Of a DNA stretch of 64,000 nt, positions 16,097 through 25,811 are shown piece after piece. Source of the stretch: Pseudomonas alkylphenolica (GTDB lineage Bacteria; Pseudomonadota; Gammaproteobacteria; Pseudomonadales; Pseudomonadaceae); assembly GCF_004025535.1 (NCBI RefSeq), contig NZ_QJRG01000033.1, forward strand, positions 558,001-622,000. The letters are read 5' to 3'. The number at the start of each line of letters is the position of its first letter. The first letter of the stretch is position 1. A program made the position numbers and the translations under genes. Below the pieces are notes generated by a model. The model did no database searches and was not told the origin of the DNA. It worked only from the letters and a program-made list of their open reading frames with translations.

Positions 16097-17036
16097 CACG
16101 CCGGGGCTGCGCGGCAGCCCCCAGTATTTCTACTTTGGGCAGGTCCATCGCGTCGGCCTCGCCCTGCAGAAAATCACTCAGCCGGCGCAAGCGTTCACCG
16201 CCGGGCCGGGTTTTCGGCCACACCAGGTAATAGTCCAGACCGCTGGCTACCGCAACCGGCCACGGCAGGCTCAAACGCCCCTGGGCCACATCTTCAGCCA
16301 CCATCAGCAGGTCGCCCATCGACACGCCGTAACCCCGCGCAGCCGCGATCATCCCCAGCTCCAGCGTGTCGAACACCTGGCCGCCCCTGAGCGACACCTT
16401 GTCGGTCAGGCCCATGCGCGCCAGCCAGCTGCGCCAGTCGCGTTTGTCCGGTGTCGGGTGCAGCAGCTCGATCCCGGCCAGGCGCTTGGCGTCCCAAGGC
16501 CCTTCATCAAGCAGCTCGGGCGCGCCAACCGGGATCAGTAGTTCGGAAAACAGCCGCGACACTTCCCAGTCCGGCGGAAAGTGCCCATCGCCAAGCAATA
16601 CCGCGCAATCAAAAGGCTCATGGTTGAAATCGACATGGTCGACATCCATCCAGGCACTGGTCAGCTGCACCTCATTGCCTGGCTGCAGGTGACGAAAACG
16701 GCTGAGCCGCGCCAGCAGCCAGCGCATGGTCAGGGTCGAGGGGGCTTTCATCCGCAGGATGTCATCCTCGCTGCGCAGCGTATTGCAGGCGCGCTCCAGT
16801 GCCGCAAAGCCTTCACGCACGCCCGGCAGCAACAGCCGGGCGGCTTCGCTCAGTTGCAGGCTGCGGCCGTTGCGCACGAACAAACGGCAGGCGAAATGCT
16901 CTTCCAGGGTGCGGATATGGCGGCTGACAGCACTCTGGGTAATCGATAACTCATCCCCGGCGCGCGTGAAGGAACTGTGCCGTGCGGCAGCCTCAAAGGC
17001 ACGCAATGCATACAACGGCGGCAAACGACGGGACAT
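16068..17036 (-). CDS. LysR-family regulator (GcvA-like)
   Basis: 322 residues. N-terminal helix-turn-helix ALRAFEAAARHSSFTRAGDELSITQSAVSRHIRTLEE followed by a periplasmic-binding-protein-like effector domain (ILRMKAPSTLTMRWLLARL, then YGVSMGDLLMVAEDVAQGRL). It is convergent with hglS, overlapping it by 29 bp, and divergent from the MATE gene (158 bp between starts). It could regulate either neighbour; the divergent arrangement favours the MATE pump. Target and effector are unknown. Confidence 0.9.
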   Translation of the reverse strand: MSRRLPPLYALRAFEAAARHSSFTRAGDELSITQSAVSRHIRTLEEHFACRLFVRNGRSLQLSEAARLLLPGVREGFAALERACNTLRSEDDILRMKAPSTLTMRWLLARLSRFRHLQPGNEVQLTSAWMDVDHVDFNHEPFDCAVLLGDGHFPPDWEVSRLFSELLIPVGAPELLDEGPWDAKRLAGIELLHPTPDKRDWRSWLARMGLTDKVSLRGGQVFDTLELGMIAAARGYGVSMGDLLMVAEDVAQGRLSLPWPVAVASGLDYYLVWPKTRPGGERLRRLSDFLQGEADAMDLPKVEILGAAAQPRRVTAPSDPAP

Positions 17037-17193
17037 GGACGAATCCTCCAGGCGGACTCAAGCGCAAACCACCGCATCATACTGGCATGAGTTTTAATCA
17101 TGCCACTGATCGTTTTTATCCTTTTGCGAATAACCGCATAAAGGATGAGAATTTCACGCTTTCCTCAAAGCAGTGCCAGAAAAGGACGATCCA

Positions 17194-18585
17194 ATGCAGG
17201 CCGCACCCACTCATGAACTCAAGGCTCTGTTGCGCCTGGCCGGTCCTCTGATCGCCTCGCAACTGGCACACATGCTGATGGTGCTGACCGACACCCTGAT
17301 GATGGCCCGTATCAGCCCTCAAGCCCTGGCCGGTGGCGGCCTGGGGGCGGCGAGCTATTCCTTCGTGTCGATTTTCTGCCTGGGGGTGATTGCTGCGGTC
17401 GGCACGCTGGTGGCCATTCGCAAGGGCGCTGGCGACACCGTCGGCGCCACGCGCCTGACCCAGGCCGGGCTGTGGCTGGCCTGGGTCATGGCCCTGGTGG
17501 CGGCGCTGGCGCTGTGGAACCTGGAGCCGGTGCTGTTACTGCTTGGCCAAAGCCCTGAAAACGTTACGGCGGCAGCCCAGTTCCTGCTGTTGCTGCCCTT
17601 CGCCCTGCCCGGTTACCTGAGCTTCATGGCCCTGCGCGGGTTTACCAGTGCCATCGGCCGTTCAACCCCGGTGATGGTTATCAGCCTGGTCGGCACCGTG
17701 GCCAACTTCCTGCTCAACTATGCGCTGATCGAAGGCATGTTCGGCCTGCCGAAACTGGGCCTGGTCGGTATCGGCCTGGTCACCGCCGTGGTCGCCAACT
17801 GCATGGCGGTGGCCATGGCCCTGTACATTCGCTGGCACCCGGCGTATGCGCCCTACCCGATCCGCAAGGGCCTGAGCCGGCCGTCGTGGCCAGCCCTGCG
17901 CGAGCTCTGGCGCCTGGGCCTGCCGATTGGCGGGACCTACACCGTGGAAGTCGGCCTGTTCGCCTTCGCCGCCCTGTGCATGGGCGTACTCGGCAGCACT
18001 GAACTGGCAGCGCACCAGATCGCCCTGCAGATTGTTTCCACCGCATTCATGATCCCCGCCGGGCTGTCCTACGCGGTGACCATGCGTGTCGGGCTCTATT
18101 ACGGCGCGGGCAACCTGCTGGGTGCGCGGCATGCCGGGCGGGTCGGGATCGGCTTCGGCGCAGCGATGATGCTGATGTTCGCGATTCTGTTCTGGCTGTT
18201 GCCAGACCCGCTGGTAGGGCTGTTCCTCGATCACGGTGACCCGGCCTTTGCCGACATCATCCAGCTGGCCGTGAGCCTGTTGATGGTTGCGGCCTGGTTC
18301 GAGCTGTTCGACGGCGTGCAAACCATTGCCATGGGCTCGATCCGCGGCCTCAAGGATGCCAAGACCACGTTCCTGGTGGGCCTGTTCTGCTATTGGGTGA
18401 TCGGCGCACCGGCCGCCTGGTTGCTGGCATTCACCCTGGGCCTGGGCGCGGTAGGCGTGTGGTGGGGCCTGGCGTTGGGCCTGGCCTGTGCGGCGGTGAG
18501 CCTGACGCTGGCGTTCGAATGGCGGATGAAGCGGATGCTGGAGCGGGCCAACGGTGCGAAGAAGGCCACAGCGACAATGGCCTGA
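17194..18585 (+). CDS. MATE family multidrug/cation antiporter (NorM-like)
   Basis: 463 residues with about 12 hydrophobic segments. MATE signatures are visible: LLRLAGPLIASQLAHMLMVLTDTLMMARIS near the start and ELAAHQIALQIVSTAFMIPAGLSYAVTMRVG in the second half. Such proteins export cationic drugs or metabolites in exchange for Na+ or H+. A GTG at 17173 is in frame, but AAGGA sits 7 nt before ATG 17194, so I prefer the latter. The substrate cannot be predicted. Confidence 0.9.
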   Translation: MQAAPTHELKALLRLAGPLIASQLAHMLMVLTDTLMMARISPQALAGGGLGAASYSFVSIFCLGVIAAVGTLVAIRKGAGDTVGATRLTQAGLWLAWVMALVAALALWNLEPVLLLLGQSPENVTAAAQFLLLLPFALPGYLSFMALRGFTSAIGRSTPVMVISLVGTVANFLLNYALIEGMFGLPKLGLVGIGLVTAVVANCMAVAMALYIRWHPAYAPYPIRKGLSRPSWPALRELWRLGLPIGGTYTVEVGLFAFAALCMGVLGSTELAAHQIALQIVSTAFMIPAGLSYAVTMRVGLYYGAGNLLGARHAGRVGIGFGAAMMLMFAILFWLLPDPLVGLFLDHGDPAFADIIQLAVSLLMVAAWFELFDGVQTIAMGSIRGLKDAKTTFLVGLFCYWVIGAPAAWLLAFTLGLGAVGVWWGLALGLACAAVSLTLAFEWRMKRMLERANGAKKATATMA

Positions 18586-18595
18586 GCAATGTGTA

Positions 18596-18615
18596 GGCGC
18601 GGTTTTGTCCGCGCC
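18596..18615. terminator. Hairpin between convergent MATE and EAL genes
   Basis: GGCGCGG, 6-nt T-rich loop, CCGCGCC is a perfect 7-bp stem, preceded by TGTA as in REP-related sequences. It may act in both directions. Confidence 0.5.
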
Positions 18616-18623
18616 CGCATGCC

Positions 18624-20288
18624 TTACATCGCTACCGACTGCGGCGCCGATCCGGTCAGCAAAAATGCCATCAGCTCATCAATCGGCAACGGCCGACTGA
18701 TCAGAAAGCCCTGCACCTGATCACAGTTGAAACTGCGCAACAGATCCATCTGCTCCAGCGACTCGACGCCTTCGGCGACCACCTCAAGGTTGAGGTTGTG
18801 CGCCAGGTTGATCATGGCATGCACCAGTTTGCGGTTTTCTTCACGCTGCTCCATGCCGCCGACAAAGCTGCGATCCACTTTGAGCAAGGTGATCGGCAAG
18901 CTGTTGAGATGGACGAACGATGAAAAGCCGGTGCCAAAATCGTCGAGGGAAAAACGCACGCCCAGGCGCCCGAGGGCGTCCATGGTCTGCTGAACCAGGT
19001 CGTTGCGACGCATCACCGCGGTTTCCGTGAGCTCAAATTCCAGCCAGCGGGCATCGACTCCGTGCTCGATGATCAGCCGGCTCAGGGTGGCAAGCAGCTG
19101 GCTGTCCTGAAACTGGCGAAACGACAGGTTCACCGCCATGTGCAACGGTGCCAAGCCCCGCTCGCGAAGTGCCTGCATGTCACGCAGTGCGCGCGAAATC
19201 ACCCAGTAGCCCAACGGCACGATCAGCCCGCTCTGCTCGGCCAGGGGCACGAACTCGCTGGGCGGCAACAAGCCTCGCTCGGCGTGGCGCCAGCGCACCA
19301 GCGCCTCCAGGCCGACGATGCGCCCATCGGACATGTTCAACCGCGGCTGGTAATGCAGTTCCAGTTCGTCGCGGCGCAGGGCCCGGCGCAATTCGCTTTC
19401 CAGGTCGGCCAGGCTGCGTGCGTTGCGGTTGATCCGCTCGTTGAAGATGTGAAAGGTACAGCCCTGGGTGCCCTTGGCCTGTTGCATGGCGATGTGCGCA
19501 TGCCACATCAACGGGTCTGCCCCGCCTTGGGCGCGGGCATGGGCAATACCCAGGCTGCAGCCGATCAGCAGGCTCTCGCCGTCGACCCAGTAGGGTTCGG
19601 CCAGGGCTTCGGTAATGCGCTCGGCCATCCACTCGGCACGCTGCGGCTCGCGGCGGGTGTCGATCAGCAAGGCAAATTCATCGCTGCCCAGGCGGGCAAC
19701 CTGGTCGCCGGCTTCCAGCTGGCTTTTCAGCCGCCCGACCACCTGCAGGATCAGGCGGTCGCCAGCCTGATGGCCGAGGGCGTCGTTGGCATGACGAAAA
19801 TTGTCCAGGTCCAGGTGCCCAAGGGCCACACCCCGGCCCTCGTTGTCGGCCAGGCGTGCTGCCAGCAGGGTCTGAAAGCCCTGGCGGTTGGCAATGCCGG
19901 TCAACGGGTCCTGTTCGGCCAGGCGCTGCAGGGTGGCTTCCAGCACGCCGCGCTCACGCACATGGCGCAGGCTACGGCGCAAGGTATCGACATTCAGATG
20001 GTCACGTACCAGCCAGTCGCTGACACCCGGTGGCGGCACCTGGGGCTCGTGCTCAAGCAGTAGCACCATCGGCAGAATGCACCGCCCGGGCGCGGGCTGC
20101 AGCGCAGGCGTCGACAACACCAATGCGTTGCGGTCATTGGCAAACAGGCTGTCGACAGCTTCCCAGTGTGGCGCGGTCAACAGCACCACACTGCCCGCCA
20201 GCGGTGCCAGACAATCGCGCAATGCTGCGGCCCATTCAGGCTCATCGGCCAGCAACAGCAAACGCAAGGGTTCGACAGGCGTAAACAA
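18624..20288 (-). CDS. GGDEF-EAL protein, predicted c-di-GMP phosphodiesterase
   Basis: 554 residues. Residues 1-110 resemble a response-regulator receiver fold lacking an obvious phosphoacceptor. The GGDEF domain carries GSDEF at 201-205 in place of GGDEF, so cyclase activity is doubtful. The EAL domain looks intact: EAL (328-330), NLSFRQ, ELTET, LDDFGTGFSSF, KVDRSFV and AEGVE. The protein should therefore degrade c-di-GMP. P. aeruginosa has a GGDEF-EAL protein next to rep in the same place (PA5295, called ProE as I recall). The start is TTG 20288, chosen because AAGGAG lies 5-6 nt upstream and no later start fits. Confidence 0.9.
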   Translation of the reverse strand: MFTPVEPLRLLLLADEPEWAAALRDCLAPLAGSVVLLTAPHWEAVDSLFANDRNALVLSTPALQPAPGRCILPMVLLLEHEPQVPPPGVSDWLVRDHLNVDTLRRSLRHVRERGVLEATLQRLAEQDPLTGIANRQGFQTLLAARLADNEGRGVALGHLDLDNFRHANDALGHQAGDRLILQVVGRLKSQLEAGDQVARLGSDEFALLIDTRREPQRAEWMAERITEALAEPYWVDGESLLIGCSLGIAHARAQGGADPLMWHAHIAMQQAKGTQGCTFHIFNERINRNARSLADLESELRRALRRDELELHYQPRLNMSDGRIVGLEALVRWRHAERGLLPPSEFVPLAEQSGLIVPLGYWVISRALRDMQALRERGLAPLHMAVNLSFRQFQDSQLLATLSRLIIEHGVDARWLEFELTETAVMRRNDLVQQTMDALGRLGVRFSLDDFGTGFSSFVHLNSLPITLLKVDRSFVGGMEQREENRKLVHAMINLAHNLNLEVVAEGVESLEQMDLLRSFNCDQVQGFLISRPLPIDELMAFLLTGSAPQSVAM

Positions 20289-20357
20289 GCTGGCTCCTTA
20301 GTACGTGGACACACGTCAAATGAGAGTGGGCAGCGGAGAGGTTCATCCTAAACCAGG

Positions 20358-20374
20358 GTGAAAATGATTTTCAC
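20358..20374. promoter_or_regulatory. 17-bp palindrome in the EAL/rep intergenic region
   Basis: GTGAAAATGATTTTCAC is a perfect palindrome with one central base. It matches the 19-bp Fur consensus at 12 positions by my count. It lies 70 bp upstream of the EAL gene start and about 180 bp upstream of rep. Confidence 0.45.
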
Positions 20375-20554
20375 TTAAAGTCATGCCATTCCATTTGCCG
20401 ACATCCCGCAGTTTTCGCCACGCATCCTGCGGGAAAGTAACAAAACCGGCAAATTTAGATCGCGTGGTACGTCACACCGTCAGACGGTCGCGGCAGAAAT
20501 TGTTCACCCCTGCTAAAATGCGCGGCTATTTTCTGGCGACCCCCGGTTTCTGTC

Positions 20555-22564
20555 ATGTCCCGACTCAACCCCCGGCAACAAGAAGCCGTGAACTACGTCG
20601 GCGGCCCTCTTTTGGTGCTCGCCGGTGCAGGTTCCGGCAAAACCAGCGTTATCACCCGTAAAATCGCACATCTGGTGCAGAACTGCGGCATTCGTGCGCA
20701 GTACATCGTGGCCATGACCTTTACCAACAAGGCCGCACGGGAGATGAAAGAGCGGGTCGGCACCCTGCTGCGCAAAGGCGAGGGGCGCGGCCTGACCGTG
20801 TCGACCTTCCATAACCTGGGCCTGAACATCATCCGCAAGGAGCATGAGCGACTGGGCTACAAGCCTGGGTTCTCGATCTTTGACGAGACCGACGTCAAAG
20901 CCCTGATGACCGACATCATGCAGAAAGAATACTCGGGCGACGACGGTGTCGACGAGATCAAGAACATGATCGGCGCCTGGAAGAACGACCTGGTGCTGCC
21001 GCCGGAGGCGCTGGAAAAGGCGCGCAACCCCAAGGAACAAACCGCCGCGATCGTCTACTCGCATTATCAGCGCACGCTCAAGGCGTTCAATGCGGTGGAC
21101 TTCGACGACCTGATTCTGCAGCCGGTCAAGCTGTTCGAGGAACACGCGGACATCCTCGAAAAATGGCAGAACCGCGTACGCTACCTGCTGGTGGACGAAT
21201 ACCAGGACACCAACGCCAGCCAGTACCTGCTGGTGAAGATGCTGATCGGCACGCGCAACCAGTTCACCGTGGTGGGCGACGACGACCAGTCGATCTATGC
21301 CTGGCGGGGCGCACGTCCGGAAAACCTGATGCTGCTCAAGGACGACTACCCGTCGTTGAAAGTGGTGATGCTGGAGCAGAACTACCGCTCCACCAGCCGC
21401 ATCCTGCGTTGTGCCAACGTACTGATCGCCAATAACCCGCACGCGTTCGAGAAACAGTTGTGGAGCGAGATGGGCCACGGCGACGAGATCCGCGTGATCC
21501 GCTGCAAGAACGAGGATGCCGAGTGCGAGCGGGTGGCCATGGAGATCCTCAGCCTGCACCTGCGCACCGACCGCCCGTACAGCGACTTCGCGATCCTCTA
21601 CCGTGGCAACTACCAGGCCAAGCTGATGGAGCTCAAGCTGCAGCACCATCAGGTGCCGTACCGCATGAACGGCGGCAACAGCTTCTTCGGCCGCCAGGAA
21701 GTAAAGGACCTGATGGCCTACTTCCGCCTGCTGGTGAACCCGGATGACGACAACGCCTACCTGCGGGTAATCAACGTGCCACGCCGGGAAATCGGCTCCA
21801 CCACCCTGGAGAAGCTGGGCAACTACGCCACCGAGCGCAAGGTCTCGATGTACGCGGCCAGCGAGGAAATGGGCCTTCGCGAGCACCTCGACAGCCGCTT
21901 CACCGACCGCCTGGAGCGCTTCAAGCGCTGGATGGACAAGGTCCGCGAGCAGGTGGCCACCGAAGACCCGATCGCCGCGCTGCGCAGCATGATCATGGAC
22001 ATCGACTACGAGACCTGGATCCGCACCAACAGCTCCAGCGACAAGGCTGCGGATTTTCGCATGAGCAACGTCTGGTTCCTGATCGACGCGTTGAAAAACA
22101 CGCTGGAAAAGGACGAAGACGGCGACATGACCATCGAGGACGCCATCGGCAAGCTGGTGTTGCGCGACATGCTCGAGCGCCAGCAGGAAGAAGAGGACGG
22201 TGCCGAAGGCGTGCAGATGATGACCCTGCACGCCTCCAAGGGCCTGGAATTCCCGTATGTGTTCATCATCGGCATGGAAGAAGAGATTCTTCCACACCGT
22301 TCCAGCATCGAGGCCGACACCATCGAGGAAGAACGGCGTCTTGCCTATGTAGGCATCACCCGTGCACGCCAGACCCTGGCGTTCACTTACGCCGCAAAGC
22401 GCAAGCAGTACGGCGAGATCATCGATTGTGCGCCGAGCCGCTTCCTCGACGAACTGCCCGACGATGACCTGGCCTGGGAAGGCCTGGACGACGCGCCAAC
22501 CGAAGTGAAGGCCGCTCGCGGCAATAATGCACTGGCCGATATCCGCGCCATGCTTAAACGTTAG
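20555..22564 (+). CDS. rep: ATP-dependent DNA helicase Rep
   Basis: 669 residues, typical for Rep. It is an SF1A 3'-5' helicase with Walker A AGAGSGKT (23-30), motif Ia TFTNKAAREMKERV, Walker B VDEYQDTN, motif III GDDDQSIYAWRGA, motif IV QNYRS and motif V/VI TLHASKGLEFPYVFIIGMEE and VGITRARQTL. Rep clears protein roadblocks ahead of the replisome. ATG 20555 matches the conserved MSRLNPRQQEAV start. The next gene, xpt, follows 63 bp later in the same direction. Confidence 0.97.
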   Translation: MSRLNPRQQEAVNYVGGPLLVLAGAGSGKTSVITRKIAHLVQNCGIRAQYIVAMTFTNKAAREMKERVGTLLRKGEGRGLTVSTFHNLGLNIIRKEHERLGYKPGFSIFDETDVKALMTDIMQKEYSGDDGVDEIKNMIGAWKNDLVLPPEALEKARNPKEQTAAIVYSHYQRTLKAFNAVDFDDLILQPVKLFEEHADILEKWQNRVRYLLVDEYQDTNASQYLLVKMLIGTRNQFTVVGDDDQSIYAWRGARPENLMLLKDDYPSLKVVMLEQNYRSTSRILRCANVLIANNPHAFEKQLWSEMGHGDEIRVIRCKNEDAECERVAMEILSLHLRTDRPYSDFAILYRGNYQAKLMELKLQHHQVPYRMNGGNSFFGRQEVKDLMAYFRLLVNPDDDNAYLRVINVPRREIGSTTLEKLGNYATERKVSMYAASEEMGLREHLDSRFTDRLERFKRWMDKVREQVATEDPIAALRSMIMDIDYETWIRTNSSSDKAADFRMSNVWFLIDALKNTLEKDEDGDMTIEDAIGKLVLRDMLERQQEEEDGAEGVQMMTLHASKGLEFPYVFIIGMEEEILPHRSSIEADTIEEERRLAYVGITRARQTLAFTYAAKRKQYGEIIDCAPSRFLDELPDDDLAWEGLDDAPTEVKAARGNNALADIRAMLKR

Positions 22565-23200
<636 letters not shown>

Positions 23201-23207
23201 GCCGCAT

Positions 23208-23256
23208 CGCCAGCAAGCCGGCGCCTACAGCCCATGTAGGCGCCGGCTTGCTGGCG
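23208..23256. terminator. Perfect 22-bp hairpin between convergent xpt and CoA hydrolase genes
   Basis: Arms 23208-23229 and 23235-23256 are exact inverted repeats around a 5-nt loop (GCCCA). The arms contain the GCAAGCCGGCGCCTACA motif common as REP-like sequence in Pseudomonas. It can serve as a bidirectional terminator and mRNA 3' end. Confidence 0.75.
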
Positions 23257-23264
23257 GTTGACTC

Positions 23265-25130
23265 TCAAGCGACCATCGTAGCCTGCAAGCCTGCCAGCAA
23301 CAGCCGCTGATACAGCTCTTCTTTGAATCCCTGCGGCTGCGCCAGGCCCATGCGCGCCAACTGCTGTGGGTAAGCCTCGGGCGCCGGTGCGTCCAGCGTC
23401 GCCTTGCCCAGTTCCAGCACCTCGCTTAGCTTGAATTTGCTCTTGAGCCAGTTCAACGCCCGCAACAAATCACGCTCCTCGGCGGTAAAGTCACTGCCCA
23501 GTGGATACTCCGGAAACAACCGTGCATGCCGGCTGCGCAGGCTTTGCAAGCGCTGGGGAGTGTTCTCGCTAAAGCGTGGTTCAAGCACAAACCCGCCCGG
23601 CAGCTTGTCGGCTTGCTGGGCACGCTCGATCAGTTCGGGCTGAAAGCGTGAATCGCTGATCGCCAGCAGGCGCCGAATGCACTCGGCATCGGTCTGCCCC
23701 CGCAAGTCGGCAATGCCGTACTCGGTGACCACCACATCACGCAAGTGTCGGGGAATGGTGCAGTGAGCGTAGTTCCACACCAGGTTGGAGCTGACTTCAC
23801 CGCCCGACTCGCGCCAGCTGCGCAGCAGCAAAATCGAACGCGCGCCCTCCAGTGCATGGCCCTGGGCAACAAAGTTGTATTGCCCGCCTACACCACTGAG
23901 CACCCGCCCGTCTTCCAGCTGATCGGCAACACCGGCGCCCATCAGGGTCATGGTGAACACCGTGTTGATAAAGCGCGCATCGACACGCTGCCGGCGCTTG
24001 AGCGATTCCTCGCCGTACAGTTCGTTGATGTAACTGATCGCGCGCATGTCTATGCATTGTCGGGTTGCCAGCGGCATGTCGCGCAAGCGCTGGTAAAACG
24101 CCTGCGGGCCCAGGAAGAAGCCACCATGCACCAACACACCGCCCTCGACCGGACGCCGGATAATGCCGGCTTCGAGCAGCGCCAACAGACCGTTGACGAA
24201 CATTTCGCTGCAGCCATACAGCCCGTCGACGAAGGGATCGATGCCGCCTTCACGGGCAATCAGCTGCTCCCATGGCTGCAGATCCATGTCGGCCAGCAAC
24301 GCCTGGTACGCCTCGCTTTCAGTTTCTCGGGCCAGTAGCGCAGCGGTCAGGGCATCGCCCATGGCGCCAATGCCGATCTGCAAGGTGCCGCCATCGCGCA
24401 CCAATGTGCTGGCGTGCAGGCCAATGAAGTGGTCCTGGGTGGTAACCGGCATGTTTGGCGTCGAGAACAGGCGCCGCTGCTCTGCGCTATCAATCAACAG
24501 GTCGAATGCGTGCCGGGGCAATTCGGACGTGCCCGGCATGTAGGGCAATTCGGCGTGCACCTGGCCCAACAGCAGGATGGTTTCGCCGGCTGCGCGCCGC
24601 CGCTCGATCATCGGCAGCAGGTCGAGGGTGATGTCCGGGTTGCAACTGAGGCTCAACTGATCCGGGTGCTGCGGATCTTCAGCCAGCAACTGCGCCACCA
24701 GGTTCAGGCCTTTGGCGTTGATGTCCCGCGCAGCGTGGCTGTAGTTGCTGCTGACGTAGTCTTGCTGGGCCATGGCACTGTGCAACAGACTGCCCGGCTG
24801 CATGAAGAACTGCTGCACACGGATGTTGGCCGGCAAGCGATCCTGGCGCAGGTCGCTGAGGTACTGGAGCTCTTCGTAATCGGCAAACACGCGCTCGATA
24901 AACGGCGCCAGGAAGCGCCGCTGCAAGCCACTGCCAAGTTCCGGCCGGCCGAGGCTGAGCGCGGTGTAGATCGTCAGTTGCCGCTCCGGTAACGCCCTGA
25001 CCCGCTCGTACAGCGCATTGACGAAGGCATTGGGCTTGCCCAGCCCCAGCGGCAGACCCAGGTGGATATGCGCCGGTAAGCGTGCCAGCACTTCATCTAC
25101 GGCCTTCTCGATCGAGCAATGCTGCGTCAT
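23265..25130 (-). CDS. Acetyl-CoA hydrolase/transferase family protein
   Basis: 621 residues, longer than the usual 430-500 residue acetate or 4-hydroxybutyrate CoA-transferases. N-terminal domain: PAHIHLGLPLGLGKPNAFVNAL. C-terminal AcetylCoA_hyd domain: GGIDPFVDGLYGCSEMFVNGLLALLEAG, LSGVGGQYNFVAQGHALEGARSILL and RDVVVTEYGIADLRGQTD. The last is the CoA-transferase signature in which the preceding region supplies the glutamyl-CoA intermediate. It likely transfers or hydrolyses a short-chain acyl-CoA; the substrate is not evident. GGAG lies 6 nt upstream of ATG 25130. It is leftward, after cytochrome c5, with a terminator between them. Confidence 0.85.
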   Translation of the reverse strand: MTQHCSIEKAVDEVLARLPAHIHLGLPLGLGKPNAFVNALYERVRALPERQLTIYTALSLGRPELGSGLQRRFLAPFIERVFADYEELQYLSDLRQDRLPANIRVQQFFMQPGSLLHSAMAQQDYVSSNYSHAARDINAKGLNLVAQLLAEDPQHPDQLSLSCNPDITLDLLPMIERRRAAGETILLLGQVHAELPYMPGTSELPRHAFDLLIDSAEQRRLFSTPNMPVTTQDHFIGLHASTLVRDGGTLQIGIGAMGDALTAALLARETESEAYQALLADMDLQPWEQLIAREGGIDPFVDGLYGCSEMFVNGLLALLEAGIIRRPVEGGVLVHGGFFLGPQAFYQRLRDMPLATRQCIDMRAISYINELYGEESLKRRQRVDARFINTVFTMTLMGAGVADQLEDGRVLSGVGGQYNFVAQGHALEGARSILLLRSWRESGGEVSSNLVWNYAHCTIPRHLRDVVVTEYGIADLRGQTDAECIRRLLAISDSRFQPELIERAQQADKLPGGFVLEPRFSENTPQRLQSLRSRHARLFPEYPLGSDFTAEERDLLRALNWLKSKFKLSEVLELGKATLDAPAPEAYPQQLARMGLAQPQGFKEELYQRLLLAGLQATMVA

Positions 25131-25195
25131 GGGCGTCTCCTGGTCATCCTTGCAGGTTCGACCGAGCTTGCTCCGGGTTTGCTCCCCTGGCCAGC

Positions 25196-25230
25196 GCCAA
25201 AAACGACAAAGCCCGCACAAGGCGGGCTTT
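25196..25230 (-). terminator. Rho-independent terminator after cytochrome c5
   Basis: On the minus strand, a 9-bp stem AAAGCCCGC/GCGGGCTTT (25208-25230) with a 5-nt loop is followed by GTCGTTTTTGG. Confidence 0.75.
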
Positions 25231-25247
25231 GCTGGAAGCGGGCAGGC

Positions 25248-25670
25248 TTACAGGCCGGACATTTTCTTGATGGCGCCCTTGAGGTCGTCATCCGAGCAGT
25301 CGGCACAGGTGCCTTTCGGTGGCATGGCGTTGATGCCGGTGATGGCTTTGGCCAGGATACCGTCCAGACCACCCTGGTGGTCGGCACGTTCTTTCCAGGC
25401 GGCAGCGTCGCCGATTTTTGGTGCGCCGAGCAAACCGCTGCCGTGGCAGGCGTTACAGTGCTTGGCGATGATTTCGTCCGGGGTCTTGGCGCCACCGCCA
25501 CCTGCGGAGGCTGCGACTTCCATGCCCTTGCATTCCTGACCTTGAACACACACCTGACCCACCGGCTCCAGCCGCTTGGCGATGTCGTCGTTGGTTGCAG
25601 CTTGTGCGTTGACTGCCCAAAGGGCCAATACGGCTGCTGGTACGGCCAGCATTTTCTTGATTAGATTCAC
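25248..25670 (-). CDS. cycB: Cytochrome c5 family protein (GTG start)
   Basis: 140 residues with a Sec signal peptide (NLIKKMLAVPAAVLALWAVNAQA). The single haem site is KHCNACHGSG and the Met ligand is probably in GINAMPPKGTCADC, the arrangement of cytochrome c5, which also has a second Cys pair near the C-terminus. A further Cys pair (QVCVQGQEC) lies before the haem domain. The protein carries electrons in the periplasm. The start is GTG 25670 with GAGG 8 nt upstream. It sits between pauR and the CoA hydrolase gene, as in P. aeruginosa (PA5300). Confidence 0.88.
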   Translation of the reverse strand: MNLIKKMLAVPAAVLALWAVNAQAATNDDIAKRLEPVGQVCVQGQECKGMEVAASAGGGGAKTPDEIIAKHCNACHGSGLLGAPKIGDAAAWKERADHQGGLDGILAKAITGINAMPPKGTCADCSDDDLKGAIKKMSGL

Positions 25671-25811
25671 GCGTACACCCTCATGGTGGCTAGTCACGCC
25701 TGCGGCCACGGTTTCGCAGGCGGCGCAAGTATAACGGGAACCCTGTCGTACCGAAACAACCCTAGTGTCTAAAGGGTCTTAGCCGCGACAATCCGCCGCG
25801 CGCCAGATTCT

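Noticed and set aside
20513-22297. 594-codon minus-strand frame across rep
   Set aside because: Antisense shadow of rep; low-complexity His/Val/Gln-rich translation with no domain.
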